From assembly GCF_008728515.1 (NCBI RefSeq), contig NC_044990.1, positions 63,654,879-63,718,878 on the forward strand: DNA of 64,000 nucleotides. The letters are read 5' to 3'. Position numbers and translations under genes: made by a program. The stretch is from Papio anubis. Taxonomy: Eukaryota; Chordata; Mammalia; Primates; Cercopithecidae. The notes below the pieces were generated by a model. That model did not search any database. It was not told the DNA's origin and was given only the letters and a program-made list of their open reading frames with translations. Below are positions 35,106 through 47,529 of the stretch, one piece after another; positions within the stretch are counted from its first letter, which is position 1, and each line of letters starts with the position of its first letter.

Positions 35106-37317
35106 ATTTAAATATAATTTACAGTGTTCACAGTGGTAATATATGTGGCAAATGAATTGATCAATAGATTACAAAGTTAGTTTCCCTGGCTTACTATGGG
35201 TAGATAATGAAGAAGGAGAGTGGAGAAACTTTACTTAAAACTGTAACACAATGTTGAAGTAGGTCAGGTGCTTATATATAGCCATGAATATCTTGTTCTA
35301 GTTTCACTAACATATTGAAGACTCATGTAAAACTAGTCTTCAGATGACTGTCAAAAAGTTAATAAGCATTACTAATTCCTACCATATAAAAAATAAATGC
35401 TAGGAAGGAAATCTCTAAACTTATGCCCAAAAGGATTTATTTTATTTTCACTGTATTGCTGTATTGGCTATCATTAGAAAGCTAGTATATGCACTAAACT
35501 TTGTTGTTTATATTTTAGAAACCTTAAAACCCAAATAAGTCTACCCGGTGGTCATATTTAAGAACAAAATGATAAAAATATCCAGAAGGTTTAACATCCC
35601 AAACATAGGCCATTTCTCACATGAACAGATTAGACAGTTGATTTTCTAGAAGACTACCTATCTGAACTGGAAGGAGAGTGGAGAACCTTGCTAAAATAAC
35701 TATTGGACCTAACTTCAGACTCTCTCGTTTGTGGATAAACCTAGCTCCTTAACACTTTAAAAAATATTCTATATCATATGTGTTCCTAAATTGTTTAGGA
35801 AGTTTCCTAAATAGTTAGCATTTGGTTGTACTCTAATACAACTTGTTTATATTTTGGTTAAATAAACTTGTTTAAACTTGTTTATATTTTGGTTAAATAA
35901 CATGTCAGGATATTTATTCATAGTTGCAAGACTATAGATAAATTATTCCCTGATTATTCAATTATATATTATATTCAACTGAATGAATTCAATTGGAAAT
36001 GGTTTAATGTGCATAATGAAGCATTATAATTAACATCAAGACCATTCTAATCTAAATAGCCTCTTTCCATGTTCTTCTCAACAATAAATATATTCTAGTC
36101 AGATAATGCAGTTTGAATTGAGCTGGCTGATAATAACTAATTAAATCAATATAAATATTTAGAGAGAGAGAATAAAATTTGAAAAGTAATTTTAAATATT
36201 TTGCTTTTTGCAAACATATGAGTATTTTTATTCAAATACCAGTATTTTAATCTTTAGTCACATGATCAAACGTATGTGTAGTCAAGCTTCCCTTCATTTT
36301 CACTTCATTTTACTAGGGAAATATTCCAAAGTAGGCAAAGTTTCTCTTTAGGGAATTGTTATCTGAGCTACAACTTCAAATATTACATTCACACTTAATG
36401 TTCCTATGTTATCACTGCCGTACCCTCTCCCACCTCTCCTGCTATCTGCATGGGCTAGGTACTTCATATTCATCTCACTCACACATTCACAATTTTAGCA
36501 AAGACTTGAGTGGTTACAAATGTACTTAGTGTGCTTAAGGAAAGTTATATACTTTGTTGCATCTTCCCAAAAATCTAGCCTAGTTTAGTGATGTGTTAAT
36601 GTCTGTAGGTTTCTATAATAAAATAAGGAAAACATGGTTAGTGCTTTAAAAATGAAGTACCATGGACTTTCAGCAGGGTGATGGGTCTCTTCTTATTGAT
36701 ATGTAAAACACACTCCTCACAACCATTGTGTTAAAGTAGAAGAATATTCACTTCTACTGGAAGTAAGGTTAGAAGGCAGAGCACCAATAGTACCTACCAG
36801 TATTATTATAGAAGAAGATCATGTAGTTTTTAGATCATAACAATGCTTAATTTCGGTGGTATAATCAGTTTACATATGATACATTATATGAATCAGTTTA
36901 TATATGAAAAATTAGAGATTGAAAAACAAATTCATCAACATTTTATGTTATTCTTTAAATTTAGTAATTTTAAAATGTATTAAAACAAAAATTAAACAAT
37001 ATGTCCAAAGATTTTAGCTTGATATAGACAAAATTTTTATGGAATTTGATGTAGATAAGAATTAATAAAATAGGTATTGAATATGTACTTGGCTAGGTAT
37101 AATGTGAGAAAAGATGAACAATAGATTAGTCTTAATTCAATAACTCTAAATATATTACTGTTAAAATTTATCTATTTGAGATGTCTTCATCATAAACTGA
37201 GAGATTACTTATAAAGGTTGTAATGAATAAAGCTGGACAAAACAAATTAGTTTTTTCTTTATATTTTCATACTTAAAAAATTATTGGTTATTAAGTGCTA
37301 TACATGGGCTATCAATT
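35106..37317. other. Unique AT-rich DNA with one short direct repeat
   Basis: 'acttgtttatattttggtta' (plus 'aataa') occurs twice, at 35841-35865 and 35876-35900. No gene or named repeat is recognised in the remainder. Confidence 0.45.
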
Positions 37318-40300
37318 TGTATTAGGCTTTTTGGCATTGCTATGAAGGAATACCTGAGACTGGGTAATTTATAAAGAAAAAACTTTAATTAGCTCATGGA
37401 TCTACAAGCTTTACAGAAAGTATGATGCCAGCGTCTGCTTCCAGCAAGGCCTCAAGAAGCTTACAATCATGGCAGAAGCATGAGGAGAAGCAGACACATC
37501 ACATAGTGAGAGCAGAAGCAAGAAAGAGAGAGGTGAGGTTCCATACTCCTTTAAATAACCAGATCTCATGTGAACTAACAGTGAGAATGCAGTAATTATC
37601 ATGAGGACAGCACAAAGTCACTCATGAAGGACCCATCCCCATGATTGAAACATCTATCACCAGGCCCCACTTACAACATTGGTGATTATGTTTCAACATG
37701 AGATTTGGAGGGGACTAACATCCAAACCATGTTATTCATCCCAGACCCCCTAAATCTTATGTCCTTTTCATGTTGCAAAATACAATATCTCCTCCCAATA
37801 GTTCAGTACATTCTTAACTTGTTTCAGCATTAAGTCCAACAAACTAAGTCTCACCTGAGAATCATTGCCTTCTGCCTATAAACCTGTAAAATAAAAACAA
37901 GCTATTTACTTCCAAGATAAGATGGTGATACAGGCACTGAACAAATGTTTCCATTCCAAAAGGGAGAAGTCACCCAAAAGAAACGGTCAAACAGGCCCCA
38001 TGAAAGTCTGAAACTCAGCACAGCAGTCATTAAACTCTAAAGCTCTGAAATAATCTCCTTTGACTCCATGTCCCACATCCAGGACACACTGATGCAAAGG
38101 GTGGGCTCCCAAGGCTTGAACAGGTCCACTTCTTTGGCGTTACAGGGTACAATCCCTGTGGCTGCTATCATGGGTTGGACTTGAGTGCCTGCAGATTTTC
38201 CATGCTTAGGTTGTAAGCTGCCAGTGACTCTACCATTATTGGGTGTGGAAGGTGGCATCCTCCTACCCATAGCTCCACTAGAAAGTGCCCTGTGGGGACT
38301 CTGTGTGGGGACTCCAACTTCACATTTCCCCTCTGCACTGCCATAGTAGAGATTCTCTGTGAGGGCTCCAGCCCTGTGATGGGATTCTGCTTGGACACCC
38401 AGGCTTTCTTATACATCCTCTGAAATCTAGGTGGAGCTGCCAATCTTGCATTCTGTGTGCCTTCAGGCTTAACAAAACATGGAAGCTGCCAGTGTTTACA
38501 GTTTGTGCCTTTCAAAGCAGTGGCCGGAGATGTTTCTGGGACACTTTGACCTGAGGCTGGAGCCAGCGTAGCCTCAATGCAGAACTCAATGGCCCAAGGC
38601 TGCACAGGGCAGCAGGGCCCTCAGTCTGGCCTCCCAAATTATTCTTTTCTCCTAGGCCTCTGGGCCATGGATGGGAAGGAATGCCTTGAAGCCTTCCGAA
38701 ATGCCTTTGAGTCCTTTTTCCCATTGCCTTGGATAGTAGTATTTGGCTCTCTTTTAGTCATGCTAATCTCTCTAGCAAGTGGTTGCTCCATTGCCTTCTT
38801 AGATTTCTTTTCTGCCACAGGGCCACGCTGCAAAGTTTCTAAACTTTTACAGTCTGCTTTCCTTTTAATTATAAATTCCAACTTTAAGTCTTTCCTTTGT
38901 TCCTAGGTATCTAATCTTAGATTATTAGAAGCTGCCCAGGTCACCCCTTGAGGACTTTGCTGTTTAGAAATTTATTCTTCCAGATACCTGATGTCATTAC
39001 TCTTAAGTTCAACTCTCCACAGATACCTAGGATGTGGACACAATGCCCCAAAGCTCTTTACTGTGGCACACTACAGGTGACTTTTACTCCAGTTCCCAAT
39101 AAATTCCTCATTTTCATCTGAGACCTCATTAGCCTGGCCATCACTGTACATATTACTATCAGCATTTTCTTCACAATTGTTTAACCAGTCTCTAAGAAAT
39201 TCCAAACTTTCTCTCATCTTTCTGTCTTCTTCTGAGTCCTCAAAACTCATCTAGCCTCTGCTCATTACCCTGTTCCAAAGCCAGTTCCACATTTTCAGTT
39301 ATCTTTATAGCAATGCCTCACTCCTTGATACCAATGTTCTGTATTAGTCTGCTTTTGCATTTCTATAAAGGAATACCTGAGCCTTGGTAATTGGCTCACA
39401 GTTCTGTAAGTTTTACAGTTAGCATGGTGCCAGTGTCTGCTTCTTGTGAGCCTCAGGAAGCTCACAATCATGACAGAGAGCATATAGGAGCAGGCCCATC
39501 ATAGGAAGCAAGAGAAAGAGTGTTGTGGGAAGTCAGGGACCCTGAACAGAGGGACCAGCTGGAGCTGAGGCAGGAAAACACATATTGTGAAGATTTCGTG
39601 GACATTTATTACTTCCCCAAATTAATACTTTTATAATTTCTTATGCCTGTCTTTACTGCAATCTCTGAATATAAATTGTGAAGATTTCATGGACATTTAT
39701 CACTTACCCAATCGATACTCATAATTTCCTATGCCTGTCTTTACTTTAATCTCTTAATCCCGTCATCTTCATAAATTGAGGATGTATGTCACCTCAGGAC
39801 CCTGTGATGATTGCATTAACTGTCCAAATTTTTTGTAAAACATGTGTGTTTGAATAATATGAAATCAGTGCACCCTGAAAAAGAACAGAATAACAGTGAT
39901 TTTTCAAGGAACAAGGAAAGATAACCATAAGGTCTGACTGCCTGAAAGGTCGGGCAGAAAAGAGCCATATTTTTCTTGTCACAGAGAGCCTATAGACGAT
40001 GTGTGAGTAGGAGAAATATCACTGAATTCTTTACCTAGCAAGGAATATTAATAATTGATAACCCTGGGGAAGGAATGCATTCCCAGGGATAGGTCTATAA
40101 ATGGCCACTCTGGGAGTGTCTGTCTTATGCGGTTGAGATAAGGGATGAAATACGCCCTGGTCTCCTGCAGTGCCCTCAGACTTACTAGGATTGGGAAATT
40201 CCATCCTGATGAATTCTAGTCAGACTGGTTGTCTGCTCTCAAACCCTGTTTCCTGTTAAGATGTTAACAAGACAATGTGTTCCCAGAGGGACATTGACCC

Positions 40301-40838
40301 TCATCAGTAATTCTAATTTCACCCTTGCCTTGTGATCTTGCTCTGCCCTTTTGCCTTGTGATATTTTATTTCCCTTTGAAGCATGTGATCTCTGTGACCC
40401 ATTCCCTGTTCGTACAACCCTCCCCGTTTGAAATCCCTAATAAAAACTTGCTGGCTTTGCAGCTTGGAATCACCATCACGATCCTACCAACATGTGATGG
40501 CACCCCCAGAGGCCCAGCTGTAAAATTTCTCCCTTGGTACTCTTTCTCTTTATTTCTCAGACCAGCTGACACTTAGGAAAAATAGAAAATAACCTACGCT
40601 GAAATATTGGGAGCTGGTTCCCCCAATAAGAGAAGGGGGAAGTGCCACAGTTTTTTAAACAACCAGCTTTCATGTGAACTAACAGTAAGAACACACTTAT
40701 TATTGTGAGGACAGCACCAAGACATTCATGATAGATCTGTCCCCATGATCCAAACACCTTCTACCAGTCTCCTCCTCCAAGATTGGGGATTTCATTTCAA
40801 CATGATATTTGTAGGGGACAAATATCCAAACCACATCA
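37318..40838 (-). mobile_element. MaLR provirus (MST/MLT1A class), both LTRs present
   Basis: The left LTR (37318-37733, 'tgtattaggctttttggcat' to 'catccaaaccat') and right LTR (39340-39520 resuming at 40627-40838, ending 'ccaaaccacatca') are in the same reverse orientation. They enclose about 1.6 kb of internal sequence (37734-39339). The flanking 5-mers 'caatt' (37313-37317) and 'caagt' (40839-40843) differ at one base and look like the target duplication. The internal part is noncoding and full of stops in the expected direction; the 145-codon minus frame (38168-38605) is only a fragment. The right (5') LTR is split by a MER11 insertion. Confidence 0.9.
39521..40626 (+). mobile_element. 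MER11 solo LTR (HERVK11) nested in the MaLR LTR
   Basis: About 1.1 kb, starting 'tgttgtgggaagtcagggac' and ending 'gggagctggttcccccaa'. The polyadenylation signal sits in 'ccctaataaaaacttgctgg' (40435-40454), and 'tctttatttctcagaccagc' follows. The 6-bp flanks 'aaagag' (39515-39520) and 'taagag' (40627-40632) fit an ERVK target duplication with one change. The first third holds a 91-bp internal tandem duplication. Confidence 0.9.
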
Positions 40839-41444
40839 CAAGTGCTATACATATATTAATACATACTGTCCTCTGTAAGTCCGATAATACTAATGTGACT
40901 ATTTTATAATGAGCAATCTAAGAAAATTAAAATAGATATGCAACTTGAGTAATTTTACAGAACTTATAAGCAGATGAGTTAGTGCTTGTGCTACACAAAA
41001 AAACAAGGAACTGAAAATACAGTGACACATTCAAGATAAATATGTATTTCTCTTTCACACAGCAGTTCAAAGGTAATTAGTTGCCAGGGATAAAGGCAAT
41101 CTACCATTCTCATATATGTTTTCCACCTCTTAGGTCAAGGTAGCTATTTCCTTTGTTTCCATAAAGAAGAGGGCAAGGTAGTACTCACATAATTCTTTTC
41201 TGGGTGTGGATCAGAAGAGGCTTGTATAATTGTTGCTTTCATCTCATTGGGCAGAATGTGGTCCCAACAAGGAAAAATGATCTGGAAAGTGTAATATCAA
41301 ATACATTGCACACATAACCAGCTAAAATTTGTCAGTATTAGGATTAAATAAGGGGAGTCTGAATATTGGTGAACAACCATTAGACTTGCTACAGTGGAAG
41401 CCGAAATAAAATTTTGATCCTCATATATAGCCTAGAAATGGGAT
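40839..41444. other. Old, unassigned sequence
   Basis: 40855-40990 weakly resembles a reverse MIR. 41030-41400 ('gtatttctctttcacacagc' to 'gaacaaccattagacttgct') looks like an ancient interspersed repeat whose family I cannot name. Confidence 0.35.
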
Positions 41445-42466
41445 TGCTAGCCCATGTTCTCTTCAGCAATATTCATGATATCCAAGATAATGGACATAAC
41501 TCAAATGCCTACCAACTGATGAATGGATAAAGAAAATGTAATATATTTATACAATGGAATATTAATTAACCTTACAAATGGAGGAAATCCTCACAAATTT
41601 AACAATATAGATGATATGGTTCGGATTTGTGTTCCCACTCAAATCTTATGTGGACTTGGAGGAGGGAGCTGGTGGGAGGTAATTGGATCGTGGGGGCAGA
41701 TCTCTTCCTTGCTCTTCTCATGGTAGTGAGTGAGTTCTCATGAGATCTGATGGTTTAAAAGGGTATGGCACTTTCCCCTTCTCTCTGTTTTTCTCCTACC
41801 GCCATGTGAAAATGTGCTTGCTTCCCCTTTGTCCTCTGCCATGATTGTAAGTTTCCTGAGGCCTCCCAGTCATGCTTTCTGTTAGGTCTCCAGAACTGTG
41901 AGTCAATTAAACCTGTTTTCTTCGATTTCACTACCTGAAGTTACCCAGTTTCAAGTAGTTCTTTATAGCAGTGTGAGAATGAATTAATACAATAGATGAA
42001 GCAAAAGAATATGATGGCAAGTGAAATAAACTAGATGCAGGAAGACAAATACAGTATGATTTTACTTATACGTGGAATATACATCATCAAACTCATAAGA
42101 GCAGAGAGTACAATGGTGGTTATTAGGGGCTGAGGGATTGAGAAAATAGGTAGATGCTGTTCCAGGGGTACAAAGATCTAATTTACAAAAATGTGACTAT
42201 AGTTAACAACATCATATTGGACAATTGGAATTTGCTGAGAAAGTAGATGTTCATTATTCTCATCATGAAAATAAAAGAAAAATAATGAGGATAAGAGAAA
42301 GAGAGAAAAATAGAAAGGAAATGTTAACTATATGAAGTGATGCATATGTTAATTAATTAGCTTGATTGTGATGACTGTGTCACAATGTCTGTGTGTATAT
42401 ATATGTATATATCAAATCATAAAATTTGATACCTTTAAGTTGTCAACCATACTTCAATAAAAATGG
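41445..42466 (+). mobile_element. L1M 3' end, split by an MST LTR
   Basis: ORF2 end and 3' UTR blocks are seen on both sides of the LTR: 'actgatgaatggataaagaa' and 'acaatggaatattaatta' before, then 'atgatggcaagtgaaataaa', 'atagttaacaacatcatatt', 'gtgatgcatatgttaattaa' and 'catacttcaataaaaatggt' after. It is 5'-truncated and old. Confidence 0.9.
41612..41991 (+). mobile_element. MST solo LTR in the L1
   Basis: It starts 'tgatatggttcggatttgtg' and ends 'gagaatgaattaataca'. A perfect 5-bp duplication 'ataga' lies at 41607-41611 and 41992-41996. The L1 reads through when the LTR and one copy are removed. Confidence 0.96.
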
Positions 42467-43429
42467 TGGGGGTGGGTTGGGGAGTGCGGATATCTACAAC
42501 TCCCAATGCTATTTAATCTCTACACCACACTAATTCCGCTTACTTCTCTGCACTCACATCCCATCTGATTCCAATGGTCAGTATATTATTCCTGTGTTAT
42601 TTAGCATTAATTATCCCTGGCCTATTTTCTTCACTTTGCTGCTTAATTTTTGAGCACAGGGTATCTATGTATATACATATACATTTGTGTGTGTGCATAT
42701 ATATATGTTTCACATTCCCTGACCTACTTAAAATATGTACCTAATTAAAACATGAATTAGAATGAATATACTTGTTGCCTGAGTGATCATATTCTTCAGT
42801 ACAGTTTTATTATTGTTGTTTTCTGTTAATTTGGGCAGGATAGAAAAAGAAACAATTTGCACTTACAAAACTTTTGAACTACATTGCATATTTTATCATG
42901 TAAACATTTATTTTGGTGAATTTTCATTAAAAAGTAGATATGAACTATTTAAAAACATTCCTGGCAGTGCTGGTGCACTTACTATGCACACTGTTTTCAT
43001 GATTGTTTATTTCATGCCCTATTATTTATCTAGGTTTTTGTTAGAAATTAGTTTGCTACTTCAGAGACCAGCGAAATGTTTTTTGTGAAGTTATACATCT
43101 ATCAGATGGCAAAAAAAAAAAAAAAAATTGTTCCTTAGCTCCCTTAACTTCTGCATCTTCCAATGAATAAAACATTGTTTTTCTAGATGGTTTATTTTCT
43201 GGTTGAACTATTTTTTGATGCTCTGTATCCATGATTCTTAAAGCTGGCAACATATCAGTTTCACTTGGAAACTTTTTTTGTTGTTGTTTGTTTAAAAAGA
43301 TTCCTGTTCACTAACCCCAAAGGATTCAGATTTCATATGTGAGGAAAGAAGACTAGTAACATGTTTCTTAAAGGAGCCCAAGGTTAATCTTTATTTGGAA
43401 CCAGGCTTGGAAACGAATTCTTAAACATG
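42467..43429. other. AT-rich DNA, nothing recognised
   Basis: An AT/TG-rich patch lies at about 42665-42712 and an A-run at 43111-43127. The 101-codon plus frame at 42783-43088 has no recognised domain. Confidence 0.4.
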
Positions 43430-43560
43430 AGGCAGAATGGAAGAGTATTTACCACCTCAGGTTCTGGGATCAGAAATATAGGATTGTATTCTAACTACAC
43501 AACTCATTGGCTGTGGATTAGAAGGAGTTTCAGTAATCTAAAAGAGAGAAAAAAAGTTCT
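43430..43560 (+). mobile_element. Probable MIR SINE
   Basis: 'ggcagaatggaagagtattt', 'ggttctgggatcagaaatat' and 'ctaactacacaactcattgg' follow the order of a forward MIR. It is diverged. Confidence 0.6.
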
Positions 43561-43947
43561 AAGTGAAACATGAGACACTAGATAAGCAAACAATACATGT
43601 TAGCATTATTATTATTATGATGGAGATGTTTCAGTAATTTTTTCCGATATACTACTCTTTTACTAATATATACTGTTTGGCATGATCTGTTAATTTAAAA
43701 ATTATAACTACATGTATTTTTATTGTATTTCAGTTCTTGTTATTAAAAGAATATACAATTATGGGGGAAATAGTGAACTTGAAAGATCTGTACCCACTCA
43801 GATCTTTTTTATTTTTTTCTAGGTGGCAGAAACTTCATCCAGATATTAGGCTTATATCCAAGAGCAAAGCCGGCAAGAATATCTGCCCTTATGGAACTCA
43901 CTAAACTTCTAGTGGGTGGTAAAAAGAAACAATCCAAATAAATGTTT

Positions 43948-44255
43948 GTTTGTTTGTTTGTTTGTTTGAGATGGAGTCTCCCTGTGTCGCCCAGGCTGGA
44001 GTGCAGTGGTGTGATCTTGGCTCACTGCAATCTCCGCCCCCCAGATTCAAGTGATTCTCCTGCCTCAACCTCCCAAGTGGCTGGGGTTACAGGCACCTGC
44101 CACCGTGCCTGGCTAATTTTCGTATTATTATTTTTTTAGTAGAGATGGAGTTCCACCATCTTGGCCAGGCTCTTCTTGAACTCCTGACCTCATGATCCAC
44201 CCACCTTGGCCTCCCAAAGTGCAGGGATTACAGGCGTGAGTCACTGCTCCTGGCC
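43948..44255 (-). mobile_element. Alu with (TTTG)n tail and a perfect target duplication
   Basis: 'gagatggagtctccctgtgt' to 'gagtcactgctcctggcc'. 'aaataaatgttt' flanks it at 43936-43947 and 44258-44269. It is AluS/Y type. The plus-strand frame at 43942-44139 is antisense Alu. Confidence 0.95.
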
Positions 44256-44269
44256 CCAAATAAATGTTT

Positions 44270-45110
44270 TAATAATAAGAGTAATGCAGTAAAGGCAGAG
44301 AAAATAGGATAAAGATATGGTGGCAGTTGTAATTTGCATGTCTCAGAAGACCTCACTATGAAGATGACAGTTGATAATACCTGAAGAAGTCACTTGAGAC
44401 ATGTAAATATCTGGGGGAAGCGCATTTCAGGTAATGAAAAGACCTGATACAAAGGCCCTGAGGCAGGAGCATGGTTGATGGTGGCCATGGCCAACCTTGC
44501 AGAAGTGGAAGAAACAGAGAAGCAAGGTGAAAATAGAATGGGAAAGACTTTTAGATGATTGCAACAACTTTGCATTTTAAACTCAGTGAAATATTTTAAG
44601 CAGAAGAGTTACATAGCTGAATCAATTAGGCTTCCCTCTTGTTAATAGACTAAAAAGTAGCAATGGTAGAAGTAGGGAGACCACTCAGACTACTTCATCA
44701 CCACTTAGACTACTACATCAGTGTAAGCAAGAATTAACTGTAGCTTTAACCAAGGTTATAGCAATGAGAATTAGACCATTTACAAACACATTTTGAAGAT
44801 AGACCACTTATTTTTTTGATGAATCAGATATTCACATGAATAGTGGGAGAGATAGAAGTCAAGGGTATCTTGAGTTCAAGCTTTATTCCCAAGATCTGAA
44901 ATTGCATTAGATTTACAGATGGGAAGCATTTAGTATAATTAGGTTTATGTTGACATAACATTGAAAACATGAATCGGTTAAAGTAGTAGACGAAATGTAC
45001 AGCAAAATAGTTTACATGCTAGCATGTGTTCATTAGCTTGTCACTAGATTTGGAAATTCATAAAGCACAAAAGGCAACTGATTTTCAGGAAAAATGAATC
45101 AGCACTTTCT
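44270..45110. other. Old sequence, possible L2-related repeat
   Basis: 44440-44640 contains 'acaaaggccctgaggcagga' and 'tattttaagcagaagagtta', wording typical of an ancient mammalian repeat (L2-related or similar). The rest is unassigned. Confidence 0.4.
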
Positions 45111-45390
45111 ATGTACTCTCAATTATTTCTACAACATTAAATATCAACAATATGTTGCTGAGTTCAAAAATTATATAACTACTTCAGCACTTTAACTCTT
45201 AAACAAGGTAATTATCTTGATACTTTTATTTTTATATCAATATTCAGCTTATGTAGTCTCAATTATTTCCACAACATTAAATGTCAACAATATGTTGCTG
45301 AGTTCAAAAATTATATATCTAGTTCAACACTTTAATTCTTAAACGAGGCAATTATCTTGGTGCTTTTATTTTTATATCAATATTCAGCTA
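45111..45390 (+). repeat. Two-copy tandem duplication, unit 140 bp
   Basis: Copy 1 (45111-45250) and copy 2 (45251-45390) align without gaps, from 'atgta(c/g)tctcaattattt' to 'tatatcaatattcagct'. About a dozen substitutions separate them. The unit is AT-rich and not a recognised family. Confidence 0.95.
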
Positions 45391-47529
45391 ATCCATAAGT
45401 CATGTACATCTTACCTTTAAAATATCTTCTTCATATCCAGTGCAATCTTCCTGGCTCAATATTCTACTGTATCTTCTAGATAATAGCACACTTGTTTCCA
45501 AAGCAAACTCCCTGTCTTCATTTCTTCTCCAGAGAAACCAGAGTGATGTTTATTTTTTAGAAAGTACGTAAGATCATGTCCTTTATTAAAATTTTTATAA
45601 TGTTCCCTTCACTTGGACTGAATTCAAATATTTCATCATAAACTTCAAAACCCAGCACAATCTTCCTTCCTCTCCAAATGAAAAATTACCATACTGTGTT
45701 TCCCCCTTGCCTCTCAAATGTTCTAGTGTTCTTCTCAGTTTCCACAATATAAAAACAATTCTTGCGTTAGTGGGTTTTCACATGGTTTTGTTTATGCCTG
45801 GACTTGTCCGTAATGTCTTTAAGTAGGTGAACATGCTTTAGCATTTTCTTTTTTTGCGTTATCTTTAAGTAGGTGTAAATGTTTTTGCATTTTTAGGCCA
45901 AAATTAAAAACTTACTTCCTAAGAGACAACTTTTATGACCAACTGATTTAAATAATAACCACCCCTCCTTTGTTGTGTTCCCAGGTATTCACGCTTATTT
46001 ACCATACTTCTGGGGAAGAGAAGATACCAGACTGTCCAGCACTAACTCCTATGAGGGACTCACCATCATTAAGGTATCATCCTAGTGCCGAGACAGCATT
46101 GGACTGAGAATGAGACATAATTAACTATAGAAAAGATTCTACTAAAAATGCTAAACTGAGTGTTCTGCCTAAAATTTTATTCTCACATTTCTGAAATAAT
46201 GATCATTAGATATATACAAGCACATTTCATTATCTTTAAAAACTTTTAGTAGGTTTCCTGGTTATTGAGAGATGAGAGCTAAACTTATCCTTGAATAAAT
46301 GTTATTACTTTTGGGAAAGAAAACAAAACAATGTAAAACAAGCAAAATCACTTTAATGGAACTGTTTGCTGTGCAAGCTAAAATTCATTTTCTCGGTCAG
46401 AAAAATTCCAATCAATGAGAAGATAAGAAAAAGGAGGTTTTTCTTTCTTTTAGGAGAAAAGCCTGCCTGAGATTATGTTTGTTAAAAGGGTAGTTGCTGC
46501 TGTGAGATTGGGAAGAAAGTGACGACTGTTTCTCTCTTCTTGGTGTTCGCAGGATTTGCGGCCAAGATTTTAGTTAGGAAGGATATAGTTGAGGGTAATA
46601 TTGATAGAAAGGCTAAAGAGATAGGAAAGCGGGAGAAACCCTAGAGAGATAGTTGGCACATTTGACAGGTGTCAGTGAGAATCATAACTGCCTTAATCAC
46701 TCCCTATTGTGATGTAATTCTGTTATCATCAAATTTCAGCAAAGTTTTGAAAACCTTACAATCCCTTATAAGATGTGCCTTGGAGATTTAATAGATGGCC
46801 ACGAATGCTGTGAAAGGCTTTAGGGAGAGATAAAGCAGCTCACAAGCTGCCAGTCCTGTGATCTTTATGAAATACACAGGAGAGTTGCAGCCATCAAGTG
46901 CCTGTTCACTGACAGGTGGCAGGAAGACAAGCAGGGCAGCTTTGTAATGTGTAAGCATTGCTTAGAAAATACTTCCCATACATGTGCAAGATAATGAAAG
47001 AGGGAGGAATTCATGAGGTCCAGGAAGATGAAGAACAGATTAATATTACTTAGGCACTTTAAGAAACGAAAACTAAAAGTCTAGAACTATCAGAGACCAA
47101 TAGCTTAAAGAAGGAATTGTGTACTTGATTTCTGTGGTATTAGGTTTAATTATAAATGTAATATTTTCTATTTATTTGTTTTATTTATTCTTATATCATT
47201 TTGTTAAAATGTAAAATATGTTAAAATGTCACACACCAATTATGTTTCATAATTTTAACATGGCTCTTTGCCTAATAATACCTTAATGCCCTTCGTTTAG
47301 GAAAATCCTGTCATCTCCTCTTTCCCATGCTTGGTCCTCTGAGATTGTGACAAAAACTGCTTATATGAAAAATTACCTCTTGCAAAATATGAGCAGCCAC
47401 ACTTCTAGCATTAGTCTTTGAGAATTATACCTTACATGGGATAGACTATACATCTATTTATGTAATTTTAATGAAGCCTATTTATATGTATTATTTAAAA
47501 GAAAATGATGGCAAATTTAAATTTTTTTA
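45391..47529. other. Long repeat-poor stretch
   Basis: More than 2 kb without any recognisable transposon or microsatellite, unusual for this window. 46430-47050 is higher in complexity and GC than its surroundings, but has no open frame or RNA gene that I recognise. Confidence 0.45.

Noticed and set aside
38168..38605. 145-codon minus-strand frame
   Set aside because: It lies inside the MaLR internal region, covers only part of it and has no conserved retroviral motif.
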